DNA of 64,000 nucleotides. Origin: Elephas maximus indicus. Lineage: Eukaryota > Chordata > Mammalia > Proboscidea > Elephantidae. This document shows positions 1-13,400 of the stretch, one piece after another (position 1 is the stretch's first letter; every line of letters begins with the position of its first letter). The notes beneath the pieces are model-generated. The model was not told the origin of the DNA and did no database searches. It worked only from the letters and a program-made list of their open reading frames with translations. Location: NCBI RefSeq assembly GCF_024166365.1, contig NC_064825.1:107460480-107524479 (forward strand), in the 5' to 3' direction. A program made the position numbers and the translations under genes.

Positions 1-139
1 TCTACATTATTTCATATTTTTCCTGAATATTATGTCTTCTGATGAAAAAAAATGAGATCAAAGCATTAAAATGTTTCATTATTAGAATATATTAGAATAA
101 CTAAAATCTGAAAAAAAAAAAAAAAAAAACCCAAAGCCT

Positions 140-760
140 GATAATATCAATTACCAGTGAGAATGTGGAGCAACAAGAACTCTCATTCATTGGTGGCAGG
201 CAGGAATACTCATTGCTGCAGCAACTTTGGAAGACAAATTGGCAAATTCTCTTAAATCTTAATGTAATCCTACTATATGTTCCAGCAATAACATTCTTAG
301 GATTTTACTCAACAAATCTGAAAACTATGTCCATGCAAAAATCTGTATGCTAATATTTATAACAGCTCTATTCATACACGTAAAAAAACTGGAAGCAATC
401 AGGGTGTGAAACATCCATAAATGGAATCCTATACAGTGATAAAAAAAAAAAAAAGAATGAGCCTCCCATCCAAGCAACATGGATGGACCTTAAATGCATA
501 TTGACAAGTGACTGAAGCCACTCAGGAGAAGGTATATACTCTGTGAGTCCAACTACATGACATTATGGAAATGCCAAAACTATAGAGACAATAAGTTAAT
601 AATTGTTGCCATGGGTGGTGGAAGGGAAAGGTCAAGTATGTGAAGCAAAAGGGATGTTTTAGGGCAATGAATCTATTCTGCATGGTACTTTCATGATGGA
701 TACATGACACTAAGCATTTGTCAAAACCCACAGTTTTACAGCACAAAGAATAAATCTTAA
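140..760 (+). mobile_element. Old L1 3' end fragment
   Basis: The text reads like the last part of an old mammalian L1. It has phrases typical of the ORF2 end and 3' UTR: an isolated-atoms pattern of tail-end codons, 'aacatggatggacctt', then a block running through 'actatagagacaataagtt'. It carries many small changes and no long reading frame. An A-rich run lies just upstream at 112-129. The exact subfamily cannot be named by eye, and the edges are approximate. Confidence 0.6.
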
Positions 761-1776
761 TGAGTGCAAAGTTTAAAATAAATCATTTAGGAGGCCAGAT
801 GATCTCAGAATGGAATGCAGAATATGACAAGACAATCTCACTATATTGCAAATACATGGACCAATCTCACTGAATTGGGTGAGTGAAAAGGTGCTGACGA
901 AGTAACTTTGGAAATGAATGGAGTGTGTTAAGACTAAAGGCTAAGTAATTTCATATAATATTGTATTCTAGTTTATGAAGTTGTTTCTCATGTGAGTAGA
1001 GGTTAACAATTCTGAAACCATTATTCATGTATGCTGAAATTTCATGATTAAGTGGACGGCAGATGGCGAGGCCCAGGTTTCTCACTTTTAGACTTCAGCC
1101 TGCACTAAAAAAAAACCAGTTAATATGAATTATGATTGCTTTGACTCTCTTGTAGACTTAAGAGCTCTGTGTATCAAGGTGGAAAGCTTTCTTTATTTAG
1201 CATGGATATTCTAGCTTAATATTTACATGTATTGATGTGTGATGTAAGTAGTTTCTTTTACTTCTCACATCAATCCCCTTGTGATATGTACTAGTACATT
1301 TTATAGATATGGAGACTGAGAAATTGAATACATAACTCACCAGGGTCCAGGATTAACAATACCTAGAAGGGGATAGAATGAATTCAGTTCCTAAAGGCAC
1401 ACTATTAATCAGTCTTTCTATTGTATTCTTCTTACTTTAATTCCCAATATAGGTTTGAAACATTAGGTTTTTTTTTTTTAATTTGTATCTCTCATTCCAA
1501 ATTATATTTTTTCAAGAAATACATCTTGTCCTCCTAACATCGTTTCCTCAAGTTTCTCATTGATCTATGAAGCAAAATTATAATTTACAGAAGAGAATAT
1601 AGGACATCAGTAAAACATTGCACAATTTGCAAATTAAGTGCGGTTTACAGTCTTCATTTCTCATGGTAACTCTGCATGAAGGGCTTCTTTTTATTCTATA
1701 GTTCAGCAAACATGCTAAGAAAGATTAAGTAATATGACAAAAGGTCCTTAATTACTAATACATGGCACTATCAGGA
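761..1776. other. Unassigned AT-rich DNA
   Basis: No reading frame, RNA gene or familiar repeat was recognised here. It may include diverged L1 continuing from the left. Confidence 0.5.
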
Positions 1777-1944
1777 GAAACCCTGGTGGCATAGTGGCTA
1801 AGTGCTACGGCTGCTGCCAAAGAGTCAGCAGTTTAAATCTGCCAGGCGCTCCTTGGAAGCTCTATGGGGCAGTTCTACTCTGTCCTGTAGGGTCACTATA
1901 AGTCAGAATATTCTCGACAGCAACAGGTTTTTTTTTTTTTTTTT
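1777..1944 (+). mobile_element. AfroSINE-type SINE
   Basis: The head matches a tRNA-derived SINE: an A-box-like 'tggcatagtggctaagtg' and a B-box-like segment near 1830, then the central 'ctctatggggcagttctact'. The tail resembles the RTE LINE 3' end (GGGTCACTATAAGTCAG) and finishes in a T run. The copy is complete. Confidence 0.9.
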
Positions 1945-1974
1945 GTGGGGGCACTATTAGAACTCAAACTTTAA

Positions 1975-2181
1975 ACCCCAAAACCAAACCCACTGCCATC
2001 AAGTCTATTCTGAATCACGGCAACCTCATGTGTTAGAGAGTAGAACTTCTGCTTTGGATTTTCTTGACTATAATCCTTATGAAAGCAGGTTGCCAGGACT
2101 TTTCCATGGGACTGGTAGGTGTGTTCAAACAACCAGCATTTGGGTTAGTAGCTGAGTTCAAACCATTTCTGCCATCCATGG
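1975..2181 (-). mobile_element. AfroSINE variant, reverse orientation
   Basis: On the minus strand this is a longer SINE variant with an extra middle section (TTTGGATTTTCTTGACTATA on the plus strand) that other copies here also carry. The tail side begins at 'aaaccaaacccactgccatc' and the tRNA-like head lies near 2,140-2,180, heavily mutated. The right edge is approximate. Confidence 0.75.
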
Positions 2182-3798
2182 ATCTGGACTTAGACTCTAT
2201 TTTTGTATTTCTTATGCTATATAGTTCTACCTCCTTTGATGAAAGATCTCTATTATTGTAATAAAATAAAATATTTGAATGTACTTTTAGGTGAAGTTAA
2301 TCAGAATGTATGGATAGAATGTGGTGTAACACTATAACAGAGCATGAGAGAAAAGCATTTTTACTAAATGCATAGTTTCATGCAAGAAGTTCTTTGGGAA
2401 AAATGGCAAGCATCATATACCTTTACCCAAAGGATGATAAATTCCTTGTAGACATAAATATTTAACAATTTTAACAGAAACTTGATTACCTATCTATAAG
2501 GATAAAATGGGGGATAAATAGAGTTTTATGTTTTGTCTTCATAGACATGTACAGTAAAATCATTGGTACAGATCCTAAGTATAAAGAGATAAGTACACTT
2601 TATGATGGAAAAGCAGTGAGGAAAATTTCATGGAGGATGGAAGAAATTGCTAGGAGATAGTTTTCGGAAGTGGTGGTTGTGTTTGTGTTTATGAAGATAA
2701 GGCTAGTTTAGAATGGAGTTTCTTAAAATGTGCTTGTGCATCATTGGTAGATTGCAAATTAAATTTAACAATTTTGAATCAGCATTCTTTCCCACTTTGG
2801 GATTTCTGGTCTAAAAGGTTTATGTTTCCTTCAGTGTTCATGTTGGTCATTACACATAAAAAAATAAAAAATAAATCACCTTTTTCAGGGTCCTATGAGG
2901 AAATTTGACACATTTATTGGGGATAAAATAAAATTGAATTTACACTTTTTGAAAATTGTTACTTACCCCATTGTAGTTGCTCAATAAATGTGTCAATTGA
3001 AATAAATCATAACCTACAACCTGTCCTGAGACAAGCTATAGTATGTAAGAGACTTTAGTGAATTTTTAAATCTGATTTATACACTATTTATTCATGGCTA
3101 AAAAAAAAAAAAAAATTTTTTTAACTTCAAGAGTTATAAATAAATTTATGTTTTTTTCAGAAAGCATTTTTGTGTGTATAAATAAAAATGATATTTAGAG
3201 AGAGAAAAGAGATAAAATGTATCCATGTTTTAATAGTAAGGATATGTGTGTGTTTTAATTGTAAGAATTCTTAATTCTACATCTCTGTCATCCTAAATTA
3301 AGATGTAATGGCAGGTAAAAAACTAAAACATTAATTGATCCAAATCTATTTGAAACAGTTCTATTTCAATCTAGAAATATATATGTAAAAATATGAACAT
3401 ATGTATTGCTTTCAATCATATAATTTACAAATTGGAAGATGTGCATTTCATTATTATATCAAGCAAAATGTAGAAACGATATAACTATCCAACCACAGAA
3501 TAAACAGGGTATATTGAGAGCAAAATGATGAGAAACTCCGTATTTCCAAGTCAGAAAACCATGGATGTACTACATATATACTACACACTAGTCATCTGAC
3601 CTTGCTTTAAGTTCTCAACCTGTTTGAGACTTTGCTTCTCCAACTGTAAAACATAACAATTTTATCTCCATAACAAGGTATTGATGAGTATGAAATGAGG
3701 TGAATAAATATCTTAAGAAGATTTTTCATTGTTTCTTCCTTAGAGTTAGCCATTTTTATTTTCTACATTAATCTAATTTTTAAGAAGAAAGCAACATC
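2182..3798. other. Unassigned AT-rich DNA
   Basis: About 1.6 kb with scattered A and T runs and no gene or clear repeat seen. The small open frames in it are short and of ordinary AT-rich composition. Confidence 0.5.
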
Positions 3799-4070
3799 AG
3801 TATTGGAAGAGGATTTATTAATAACCTCTGATATGCAGGTGACATAACCTTGCTTGCTGAAAATCAAGAGAACTTGAAGCACTTACTGATGATCAAAGAC
3901 TTCAGCCTTCAGTATGCATTGTACCTCAACGTAAAGAAAACTAACAAGAACAACAACAAAATAGCAACATCAAGATAACTGGGGAAGATATGGGAGTTGT
4001 CAAGAGTTTCATTTTACTTGGATCCAGAATCAGTGCCCATGAAAGCACCAGTCAAGAAATCAAAGGACAG
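3799..4070 (+). mobile_element. RTE LINE fragment (reverse transcriptase part)
   Basis: This matches the palm-to-thumb part of the RTE element seen in full at 34-37 kb, in the opposite orientation. The region around 3,836 corresponds to the YADD active-site stretch ('gatatgcaggtgacataacc'), followed by 'gaacttgaagcacttactga'. It is cut short on the right, where the plus-strand L1 begins within the segment 'gtcaagaaatcaaa'. Frameshifts and a small insertion near 3,945 break the frame. Confidence 0.85.
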
Positions 4071-5452
4071 AGGCGGGGCCAAGATGGTGGAGTAGTCAGA
4101 AGATTACTGTGCTGCATCTTACAACAAAGCTCTAAAAAAAACAAGTGAATGGATAATATGTGACAATCTAGGAACCCTGAACATCAAAAACAAAGTTGAG
4201 ATGTTGGACTGAGGGGCAGGAGAGGAAAGACAGTTCAGAAGTGAGGATTTGTCAGACCTGACCTGGTTGGCACCCTTCAGGCTGAATTGGCCTACCCACA
4301 CAGGCTGAGGCAAGCAGTAGAGGTCAGGATGTGTTTTTCACATTGAGAGAAACCAAGCAGCAGAGACTCTGCACAAGGCTCTCGAGCCAAGGGAAAGTGG
4401 TACTGGACTGAGAAATTTAAATGCAAGCATCTAACCTACCACACAGGATCAAAATAACCCTTAGCCCCACTGGGAAGTACCTCTATCCCCTTCACCAGCC
4501 CCCTCACTACTCTGCTCTGATTTCGGGCCAGCTTCAGTGATTGCCGAGCCCCCTGGGACAGAAGTGAGATCCATCAGGTACACTGATCCACTCTCCCAAC
4601 TTTGGAGAGGGAACAAATTAACAAACAAATAACAAACAGGAAAAAATAATTTGCCAACTCCCCTAAACTAGAACCTCAGAGCAGCACAGCTCCTTTGCCC
4701 AGGCACAGGCATAAAGGGTCCATGGTTTTTGCATGCCTTTTACCCCTGCTTAGACCTGTGTGGGCTTATTTTAATGTGTACCCCCTCATGAGCATAGTAC
4801 AACAGAGAACCTACCTGAAGCCTATTTTCAACTGCAACAGCTAAGGGGGAGTGACATATTTGTGACATCTGACACCACTAGACCCATTAAGCAGGGTCCT
4901 CATCTAGCCACATCAGGGGTCTGAAGACTGGTGGCTTCACCCACTCTACCTAGCCACCAAAGACAGGGGTCTGAGAAGAGTTGGTGCCTCCCAGTTCTTA
5001 CAGCCAACAGCATTGGGTGCCCAAGGTCTGGTACAAAACCCATCCATCTAAGAGCTCTAGGGAATAGGGACATTCATTCCACCTGACCATTCAGGGGCAG
5101 CCATCAGCCCCCTTACCTTGCTCAGTACATAAGTCCCTACTGCTGCCAGTTGCTTGTGCCTGCTCCAAACACACCTATGTAGCCCCACCCATCTGGGACT
5201 GTAGGTGACAGCCTGCACCACGCACAAGTTGACCAATGACCTGGACACCTGAGCTGAACCCATACAAGGAAATAAACAGATTCCTGGGCTCACACACCTA
5301 GTAGCAGCTCTAACCACCTGGTGACAGGATGTGAGAGTTTCAAAACTCCAATAATCAAACTAGCTCACACAAGCAGCCTATTTGGGCATACCAAAACATG
5401 AAGCTAGGACACAGTAAGCAAACATAAAATAAATAAATATAATAATTTATTA
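4071..5452 (+). promoter_or_regulatory. L1 5' UTR, former internal promoter
   Basis: In L1 elements the 5' UTR carries an internal promoter whose first bases often include a YY1-type site. Here 'caagatggtgg' at about 4,079-4,090 fits that site. Short non-coding text fills the rest up to the ORF1 start. Activity is not implied: the element is old. Confidence 0.55.
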
Positions 5453-6480
5453 ATGGATTGGAGACAACTGCCAATATCAAATCACATAAAGAGGCAGACC
5501 ATCATGGCTTCAGGAAGCTACCAAAACAAAGAACCAAGAAAACTCCTGGAGGAAGAAACAGTCTTGGAATTAGCGCAGGTAGAATTCAAAAGATTAATAT
5601 ACAGAGATCTTCAAGAAGATCAGGGAAAATGCAGAGCAAACAAAGGAACACACAGGCAAAGCAACAGATGAAATTAAGAAGGTTATACAAAAGCATAATG
5701 ACAAATTTAGAAGGCTGAAAGAACACATAGAGAGACAACAAACAGAAATCCAAAAGACTAACAATAAAGTTTCAGAATTAGACAACTCAATAAAGACAGA
5801 GAAGCAGAACTGGGGCAATGGAAACCAAAATTAGTGAGATTGAAGGTAAAGCACTGACACCAATTTATTTGAGGAAAAATCAGATAAAATAATTTTTTTT
5901 TTAAAAAATGAAGAAACCCTAAGAATTATGTGGGACTCTATCAAGAGGCATAACTGATTAGTGATTGATTGGAGTACCAGAACAGGGTGAGGTAATAGAA
6001 AATACGGAGAGAATTGTTAAAGATTTGTTGGCAGAACACTTCCCTGATATTATGAAAGATGAGAAGATATCTATCCAAGATGCTCATTGAACCCCACACA
6101 GATTAGACCCCAAAAGAAAGTCACCAAGACATATTATAATCAAACTTGCCAAAACAAAAGATAAAGAAAGAATTTGAAGAGCAGCTAAGGACAACCGACA
6201 AGTCATCTGCACAGGACAGTCAAGAAGACTAAGCTCTGACTACTCAGCAGAAACCACGCAGGCAAGAGGCAACGGGATGACGTAGACAAAGCCTTGAAGG
6301 AAAAAAAAAAAAAAATTACCAGCCAAGAATCATATAACCAGCAAAGATGTCTCTCAAATATGATGGCGAAATTGGGGTGTTTCCAGATAAATAGAAGTTG
6401 AAGGAATTTGTAAAAACCAAACCAAAATGATAAGAAACACTAAAGGACGTCCTCCAGTTAGAGGGTCAATAACATCAGGT
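5453..6480 (+). pseudogene. L1 ORF1 remnant (RNA-binding protein)
   Basis: ORF1p is the trimeric RNA chaperone of L1. The first 70 residues are open (5,453-5,671) and match the ORF1 start of the minus-strand L1 at 15,729 down: a basic start, 'SNHIKRQTIM' against 'SSHIKKQTTI', then 'LELAQVEFKRLIY' against 'LELTVAEYKSLIY'. After that the frame is broken by shifts and stops. Lys- and Glu-rich coiled-coil text can be followed to about 6.0 kb, and RRM and C-terminal-like text to about 6.3 kb. The right edge is approximate. Confidence 0.75.
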
Positions 6481-6888
6481 AACAATCCAAAACTACAACA
6501 CAGGACAGAACAACCAGATACTAACCCAGATACGGAAGTCACAAAAATAAATCAAAGCTAAAACACTGAAAACAGGGAAACAGAGACATCAATACATAAA
6601 AGGCAACCACATGAAAACAAACAAACAAAAAAGGACTAAATAATGTCGTTATAGAACTTTCCGGAAGTCAAGGTGATATCAAGAAATAAAAGATTGGTTT
6701 AAACTCAGAAAAATAGAGGTAAATATTAAGGTAACCACAAAGGAAACTAACAATACTACACATCAAAATAAAAGAGAAGCGTAAAGAATCGGCAAATACC
6801 GAATCAACAACAACGAAAAAGATGAAAGAAAATCCGTAAAGAAATATGACACAGCACAGAAAACTAAGTGGGACCAAAAAACTGTCAA

Positions 6889-6917
6889 CCACACACACAC
6901 ACACACACACACACACA
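6889..6917. repeat. (AC)n microsatellite
   Basis: An uninterrupted AC run of about 29 bases inside the L1, just before the ORF2 start codon. The minus-strand L1 has only a short GT tract at the equivalent place near 14,272, so the run expanded in this copy. Confidence 0.95.
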
Positions 6918-6924
6918 AATCAAA

Positions 6925-9403
6925 ATGACAGCACTAAACTCATACCTATCAAAGATTACACTGAATGTCAATTGACTAAATGCATGAATAAAGAGACAGA
7001 CAGTGGCAGAATGAAAAAAAAAAAACATGATCATCTATATGCTGCCCTACAAGAGACACACCTTAGACTTAAAGACACCAAAAAAATTAAACTCAAAGAA
7101 AGGAAAAAATATATATACATATATATCAAGTGAACAACAATCAGAAAAGAGTAGGAGTGGCAATATTAATCTCAGGTAAAATAGACTTTAAGGTAAAACC
7201 CACCAAAAAGGATCAGAAAGAAAACTGTATAATGATTAAAGTGTCAATACACCAGGAGTACATAAATGTAATAAATATTTATGTACACAATGACGGGGCT
7301 CCAACATACATTAAAAAAAAAAAAAAACCTCTAACAGCATTGAAAAGAGAAATAGAGAGCTCCACAATAATAGTAGGACGCTTCAACACACCACTTTCAG
7401 GATAGACAGAACATCCAGAAAGAAGCTCAATAAAGACACAGAAGAGCTAAATGCCATAATAACCAACTTGATCTCATAGACGTATATAGAAAACTTCATC
7501 TAACAGCAGCCAAGTATACTTTCTTTACCAATACACTGGGAACATTCTCCAGAATAGACCACATATTAGGTCATAAAGCAAGCCTTAACAGAATCTAAAG
7601 CACCAAAATGTTACAAAACATCTTTTATGACCATAAAGCAAAAAACGTAGAAGTCAATAAGAGAAAAAGCAAGGAAAAAAAAATCAAATGCATGGAATCT
7701 GAACACCCTGCTCAAAACTACAGGGTTATAGAAGAAATTAATTATGCAATAAAGAAATTAATAGAATCAAATGAAAATGAAAACACATCCTGCCAGAACC
7801 TTTGGGACACAGGAAAAGCTATGCTCAGAGGTTAATTTATAGCAATAAATGCACACATCCGAAATGAAGAAAGGGCAAAAATCAAAAAAACTTGAACAAA
7901 TAGAGAGCAGCAGAAGAAGTGTTCAGGCACCAGGAGAAAGCAAATAATAAAAATTAGAGCAGAACTAAATGAAATAAAAAGTAGAAAAACAATTGAAAGA
8001 GTTAACAAGACCAAAAGCTGGTTCTTTGAAAAGATTAACAAAATTGATAAAGCATCCGCCAAACTAAGAAAAAACATGAAAGGAAGCAAATAACCCAAAT
8101 AAAAAATGAGATGGATGATACCACAACAGACCCCAACTGAAATTAAAAGAATCATAACAGAAGTCTATGAAAGACTGTACTCTAACAAATTTGAAAACCT
8201 AACGGAAATGGACAAATTTCTAGAAACACACTATCTACCTAAACTAACACAAACAGATAGAACAACTAAATAAACCTATAACAAAAGAAGAGATCGGAAA
8301 GGTAATTTAAAGGTAACAAAAACAGTGCTGGCCCTGACAGCTTCACTGGAGAATTCTACCAAACTTTCAGAGAAGAGTTAACACCACTACTACTAAAGGT
8401 ACTTCAGAGCATAGAAAAAGATGGAATACTCCCAAACTCATTCTATGAAGCCAGCACAGCTCTGATATGAAAACCAGCTAAAGACATAACAAAAAAAGAA
8501 AATTACACAGCAGTACCCCTCATGAACATGGATGCAAAAATCCTCAACAAAAATTCTAGCTAATAGAATTCAACTAAAAAAAATTTCAACTACATGTCAA
8601 AAAACAATTCACCGTGACCAACTGGGATTCATGCTGGGTATGCAGGGATGGTTTAATATTAGAAAAACAATATAATCCATTATATATATAAAACAAAAGA
8701 CAAGAACCACATAATCTTATCAATTGATACAGAAAATGCATTTGATAAAATCTAACACCCATTCATGATAAAAACCCTCAACAAAATAGTAATAGAAAGG
8801 AAATTCCTCAACGTAATAATGGGCATCATCCTAAATGGAGTCTGAAAGCATTCCTCTTGAAAATGGGAACCAAAAAAGGATGCACTTTATCACCACTGTT
8901 ATGCAACATTGTGCTGGAGATCTCCGCCAGACCAGTTAGGCTAGAAAACGAAATAAAGGGTGCACAAATTTGTAAGGCAGAAGTGAATGTATCTTTATTT
9001 GCAGATGATATGATCTTATACACAGAAAACCCCAAAGAATCCATAAGAAAACTACTGGAACTAGTAGAAGATTTCAGCAAACTGCCAGGATACAAGATAA
9101 ACATACAAAAATCAGTTGGATTCCCCTACACCAACAAAGACAACGTCAAAGAGGAAGTCACCAAATCAATATCATTTACAATAGCCTCCGAGAAGACAAA
9201 ATAGTTAGGAATAAGTCTAACCAGAGATGTAAAAGACCTATACAAAGAAAACTGCAAGACAGTACTACAAGAAACTTAGAGACCTACATAAGCGCAAAAA
9301 TATAACTTGCTCATGGATAAGTAGACTCAACATTGTAAAAACGTCTGTTCTACCCAAAGCGATCTATAGATACAGCACAATTCTGATCCAAATTCCAATG
9401 ACA
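6925..9403 (+). pseudogene. L1 ORF2 remnant (endonuclease and reverse transcriptase)
   Basis: The ATG at 6,925 begins 'MTALNSYLSKITLN', the usual L1 ORF2 start. The endonuclease region is open in pieces (6,846-7,133 in another frame, 7,130-7,405). The motif normally GDFN reads GRFN in 'STIIVGRFNTPLSG', so a metal- or phosphate-site residue is lost. A reverse transcriptase piece at 8,857-9,204 has the palm motif FADDMILY. Several frameshifts and stops separate the pieces. The protein would end inside the region after the palm because the element stops at 9,403. Confidence 0.88.
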
Positions 9404-10400
9404 TTTTTTTTTTATAATTTTTATTGTGCTTTAAGTGAAAGTTTACAAATCAAGTCAGTCTCTCACACAAAACCCCATATACACCTTGCTACACACTCCC
9501 AATCACTCTCCCCCTAATGAGACAGCCGGCTCTCTCCCTCCACTCTTTTTGTGTCCGTTTCACCAGCTTCTAACCCCCTCCACCCTCTCTTCTCCCCTCC
9601 AGCCAGGAGATGCCAACATAGTCTCAAGTGTCCACCTGATCCAAGAAGCTCACTCCTCACCAGCATCCCTCTGGAACACATTGTCCAGTCCCATTCATGT
9701 CTGAATAGTTGGCTTCGGGAATGGTTCCTGTCCTGGGCCAACAGAAGATCTGAGGACCATGACCACCGGGGTCCTTCTAGTCTCAGTCAGACCATTAAGT
9801 CTGGTCTTATGAGAATTTGGGGTCTGCATCCCACTGCTTTCCTGCTCCCTCAGGGGTTCTCGGTTGTGTTCCCTGTCAGGGCAGTCATCGGTTGTAGCCA
9901 GACACCATCTAGTTCTTCTGGTCTCAGGATGATGTAGTCTCTGGTTCATGTGGCCCTTTCTGTCTCTTGGGCTCGTAGTTGTCTCGTGTCCTTGGTGTTC
10001 TTCATTCTCCTTTGATCCAGGTGGGTTGAGGCCAATTGATGCATCTTAGATGGCTGCTTGCTAGCGTTTAAGACGCCAGACACCACTCTTCAAAGTGGGA
10101 TGCAGAATGTTTTCTTAATGGATTTTAGTATGCCAATTGACTTAGATGTCCCCTAAAACCATATTCCCCAGGCCTCTGCCCCTGCTACGCTGGCCTTCGA
10201 AGCATTCAGTTTACTCAGGAAACTTCTTTGCTTTTGGTTTAGTCCAGTTGTGCTGACCTCCCCTGTGTTGTGTGCTGTCTTTCCCTTCACCTAAGGTAGT
10301 TCTTATCTACTACCTAATTAGTGAATGCTCCTCTCCCACTCTCCCTCCCACCTCTCCTAACCACAAAAGAATGTTTTCTTCTCAAACTATTTCTCAAGTT
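9404..10400 (-). terminator. L1 3' UTR with polyadenylation signal
   Basis: The 3' UTR of the minus-strand L1. An AATAAA signal lies on the minus strand at 9,420-9,425, about 8 bases before the A tail. Upstream are purine-rich stretches (9,530-9,620 on the minus strand read as GA-rich), a usual L1 3' UTR trait. Parts of it match the isolated L1 3' ends at 24.7-25.4 and 57.4-58.0 kb. The boundary with ORF2 is approximate. Confidence 0.75.
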
Positions 10401-13400
10401 CTTATATTAGTGGTCTTGTACAATATCTGTCCTTTTGCAACTAACTAATTTCACACAGCATAATGCCTTCCAGGTTCCTCCATGTTATGAAATGTGTCAC
10501 AGATTCCACACTGTTCTTTATCGATGTGTAGTATTCCATTGTGTGAATATACCATAATTTATCCATTCATGCATTGATGGGCACCTTGGTTGCTTCCATC
10601 TTTTTGCTATTGTAAACAGTGCTGCAATAAACATGGGTGTGCATACATTTGTTCATGTAAAGGCTCTTATTTCTCTAGGATATATTCCAAGGAGTGGGAA
10701 TGCTGGATCATATGGTAACACTATTTCAAGCTTTTTAAGGAAGTGCCAAATCGATTTCCAAAGTGATTGTACCATTTGACATTCCCACCAGCAGTGTATA
10801 AGTGTCCCAGTCTCTCCACAGCCACTCCAAGATTTACTATTTTGTGTTTTTTGGATTAATGCCAGCCTTGTTGGAGTGAGATGAAATTTGTTGGAGTGAG
10901 ATGAAATCTCATTGTAGTTTTGATCTGCATTTCTCTAATGGCTAATGATCGTGAACATTTCCTCATATTATCTGTTAGCTACCTGAATGTATTCTTTAGG
11001 GAAGTGTGTATTCATCTTCTGCCCATTTTTTAACTGGGTTATTTGTCTTTTTGCAGTTGGGTTTTTACAGTATCATGTAGATTTTAGAGATCAGGTGCTA
11101 ATCAGAAATGTCATAGCTAAAAACTTTTTCCCAGTCTGTAGGTAGTCGTTTTACTCTTTTGGTGAAGTCTTTCAATGACCATAGGTGTTCGCTTTTTAGG
11201 AGCTCCCAGTTATCTGGTTTTTCTTCTACATTCTTTATAAGGTTTTGTATACTGTTTATGCCATGTATTAGGGCTCCTAACGTTGTCCCTATGTCCCTAT
11301 TTTTTTTTTTTTCCATGATCTCTATCGTTTTAGATTTTATGTTTAGGTCTTTGATCCATTATGAGTTAGTTTTTGTGCATGGAGTGAGGTATGGGTCTTG
11401 TTTCATTTTTTTGAGCAGATGGATATCCAGTTATGCCAGCACCATTTGTTAAAAAGACTGTCTTTTCCCCATTTAACTATTTTGGGGCCTTTGTCAAATA
11501 TCAACTGCTCATATGTGGATGAATTTATGTCTGGATTCTCAATTCTGTTCCGTTGGCCCATGTATCTGTTGTTGGAGCAGTACCAGGCTGTTTTGACTAC
11601 TGTGGCGGTGTAACAGGTTCTAAAATCAGGTAAAGTAAGGCCTCCCACTTTGTTCTTCTTTTTCAGTAATGATTTATTTATCCGGGGCCTCTTTCCCTTC
11701 CATATGAAGTTGGTGATTTGTTTCTCCATCTCATTAAAGAATGTCTTTGGGATTTGGATCGGAATTGCATTAAATGTATAGATCGCTTTTGGTAGAATAG
11801 ACATTTTTATAATGTTAAGTCTTCCTATCCACGAGCAAGGTATGTTCTTCCACTTATGTAAGTCTCTTTTGGTTTCTTGCAGAAGTGTACTGTAGTTTTC
11901 TTTGTATAAGTCTTTTACATCTCTGGTAAGATTTATGCCTATTTTTTATTTTATCTTCTTGGGAGCTGCTGTAAATGCAATTGATTTGGTGATTTTCTCT
12001 TCGATGTTCTTTTTGTTGGTGTAGAGGAATCCAACTGATTTTTGTATGTTTATCTTGTATCCCGATACTCTGCTGAACTCTTCTATTAGTTTTAGTAGTT
12101 TTCTGGAGGATTCCTTAGGGTTTTCTGTGTATATGGTCATGTCATCTGCAAATAGAGATACTTTTACTTCTTCCTTGCCAATCTGGATGCCCTTTATTTC
12201 TTTATCTAGCCTAATTGCTCTGGCTAGGACTTCCAGCACTGTGTTGAATAACAGCGGTGATAAAGGACATCCTTCTCTGGTTCCCAGCCTCAGTGGGAAT
12301 GTATTCAGGCTCTCTCCATTTAGGGTGATGTTGGCTGTTGGCTTTGTATAAATGCCCTTCATTATGTTGAGAAATTTTCCTTCTATTCCTATTTTGCTGA
12401 GGGTTTTTATCATGAATGAGTGTTGACCTTTGTCAAATGCCTTTTCTGCATCAATTGATAAAAGCATGAGATTCTTGTCTTTTGTTTTATCTATGTGGTG
12501 GATTACATTAATTGTTTCCCTGATGTTGAATCATCCCTGTATACCTGGTATGAATCCCAATTGGTCATGGTGAATTATTTTTTTGATATATTGTTGAATT
12601 CTATAGGCTAGAATTTTGTTGAGGATTTTTGCATCTACATTCATGAGGGATATAGGTCTATAATTTCCTTTTCTTGTGGTGACTTTACCTGGTTTTGTTA
12701 TCAGGGATATGGTGGCTTCATAGAATGAGTTTGGTAGTATTCTTTCCTTTGCTGTGCTCTGAAATACCTTTAGTAGTAGTGGTGTTAATTCTGCTCTGAA
12801 AGTTTGGTGGAACTCTGCAGTGAAGTTGTCCGGACCAGGGCTTTTTTTTGTTGTGAGTTTTTTGATTACCTTTTCAATCTCTTCTTTTGTTATGGGTCTA
12901 TTTAGTTGTTCTACCTCTGTTTGTGTTAGTTTAGGTAGGTAGTGTGTTTCTAGGAATTCACCCATTTCTTCCAGGTTTTCAAATCTAAGTATGGTTTTTC
13001 ATAGTAATCTGATATCATTCTTTTAATTTCAGTTGAGTCTGTTGTAATATCGCCCATCTCATTTCTTATTCGGGTTATTTGCATCCTCTCCTGTTTTTCT
13101 TTAGTCGGTTTGGCCAGTGGTTTATCAATTTTGTTGATTTTTTCAAAAAACCAGGTTTCGGTCTTATTAATTCTTTCAATTGTTTTTCTATTTCATTTAG
13201 TTCAGCTGTAATTTTTATTATTTGTTTTCTTCTGGTGCCTGTGGGTTTCTTTTGTTGCTCTCTTTCTATTTGTTCAAGTTGTATGGATAATTCTTTGATT
13301 TCGGCCCTTTCTTCTTTTTGGATGTGTGCATTTATTGATATAAATTGGCCTCTGAGCACCGCTTTTGCTGTGTCCCAAAGGTTCTGATAGGAAGTGTTTT

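Larger units (their letters stand above)
4071..9403 (+). mobile_element. L1 element, 5' complete, 3' part missing
   Basis: The element starts with 'aggcggggccaagatggtgg', the usual L1 5' end, inserted in an RTE fragment. A 5' UTR of about 1.4 kb follows, then broken ORF1 (from 5,453) and ORF2 (from 6,925). It ends at about 9,403 inside ORF2, at the point that corresponds to about 11.7 kb in the minus-strand L1. There it meets the 3' end of that second L1. The missing third of ORF2 and the 3' UTR do not reappear to the right of the second L1. Confidence 0.92.

Noticed and set aside
6668..6916. 82-residue Val/Cys/Phe-rich frame
   Set aside because: The complement of the (AC)n run and A-rich L1 sequence.
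9435..9949. Open frames in the L1 3' UTR (for example 128 residues at 9,551-9,937)
   Set aside because: They lie in the GA/CT-rich 3' UTR of a minus-strand L1 and have no recognised domain. The matching L1 ends at 24.7 and 57.4 kb do not keep them.
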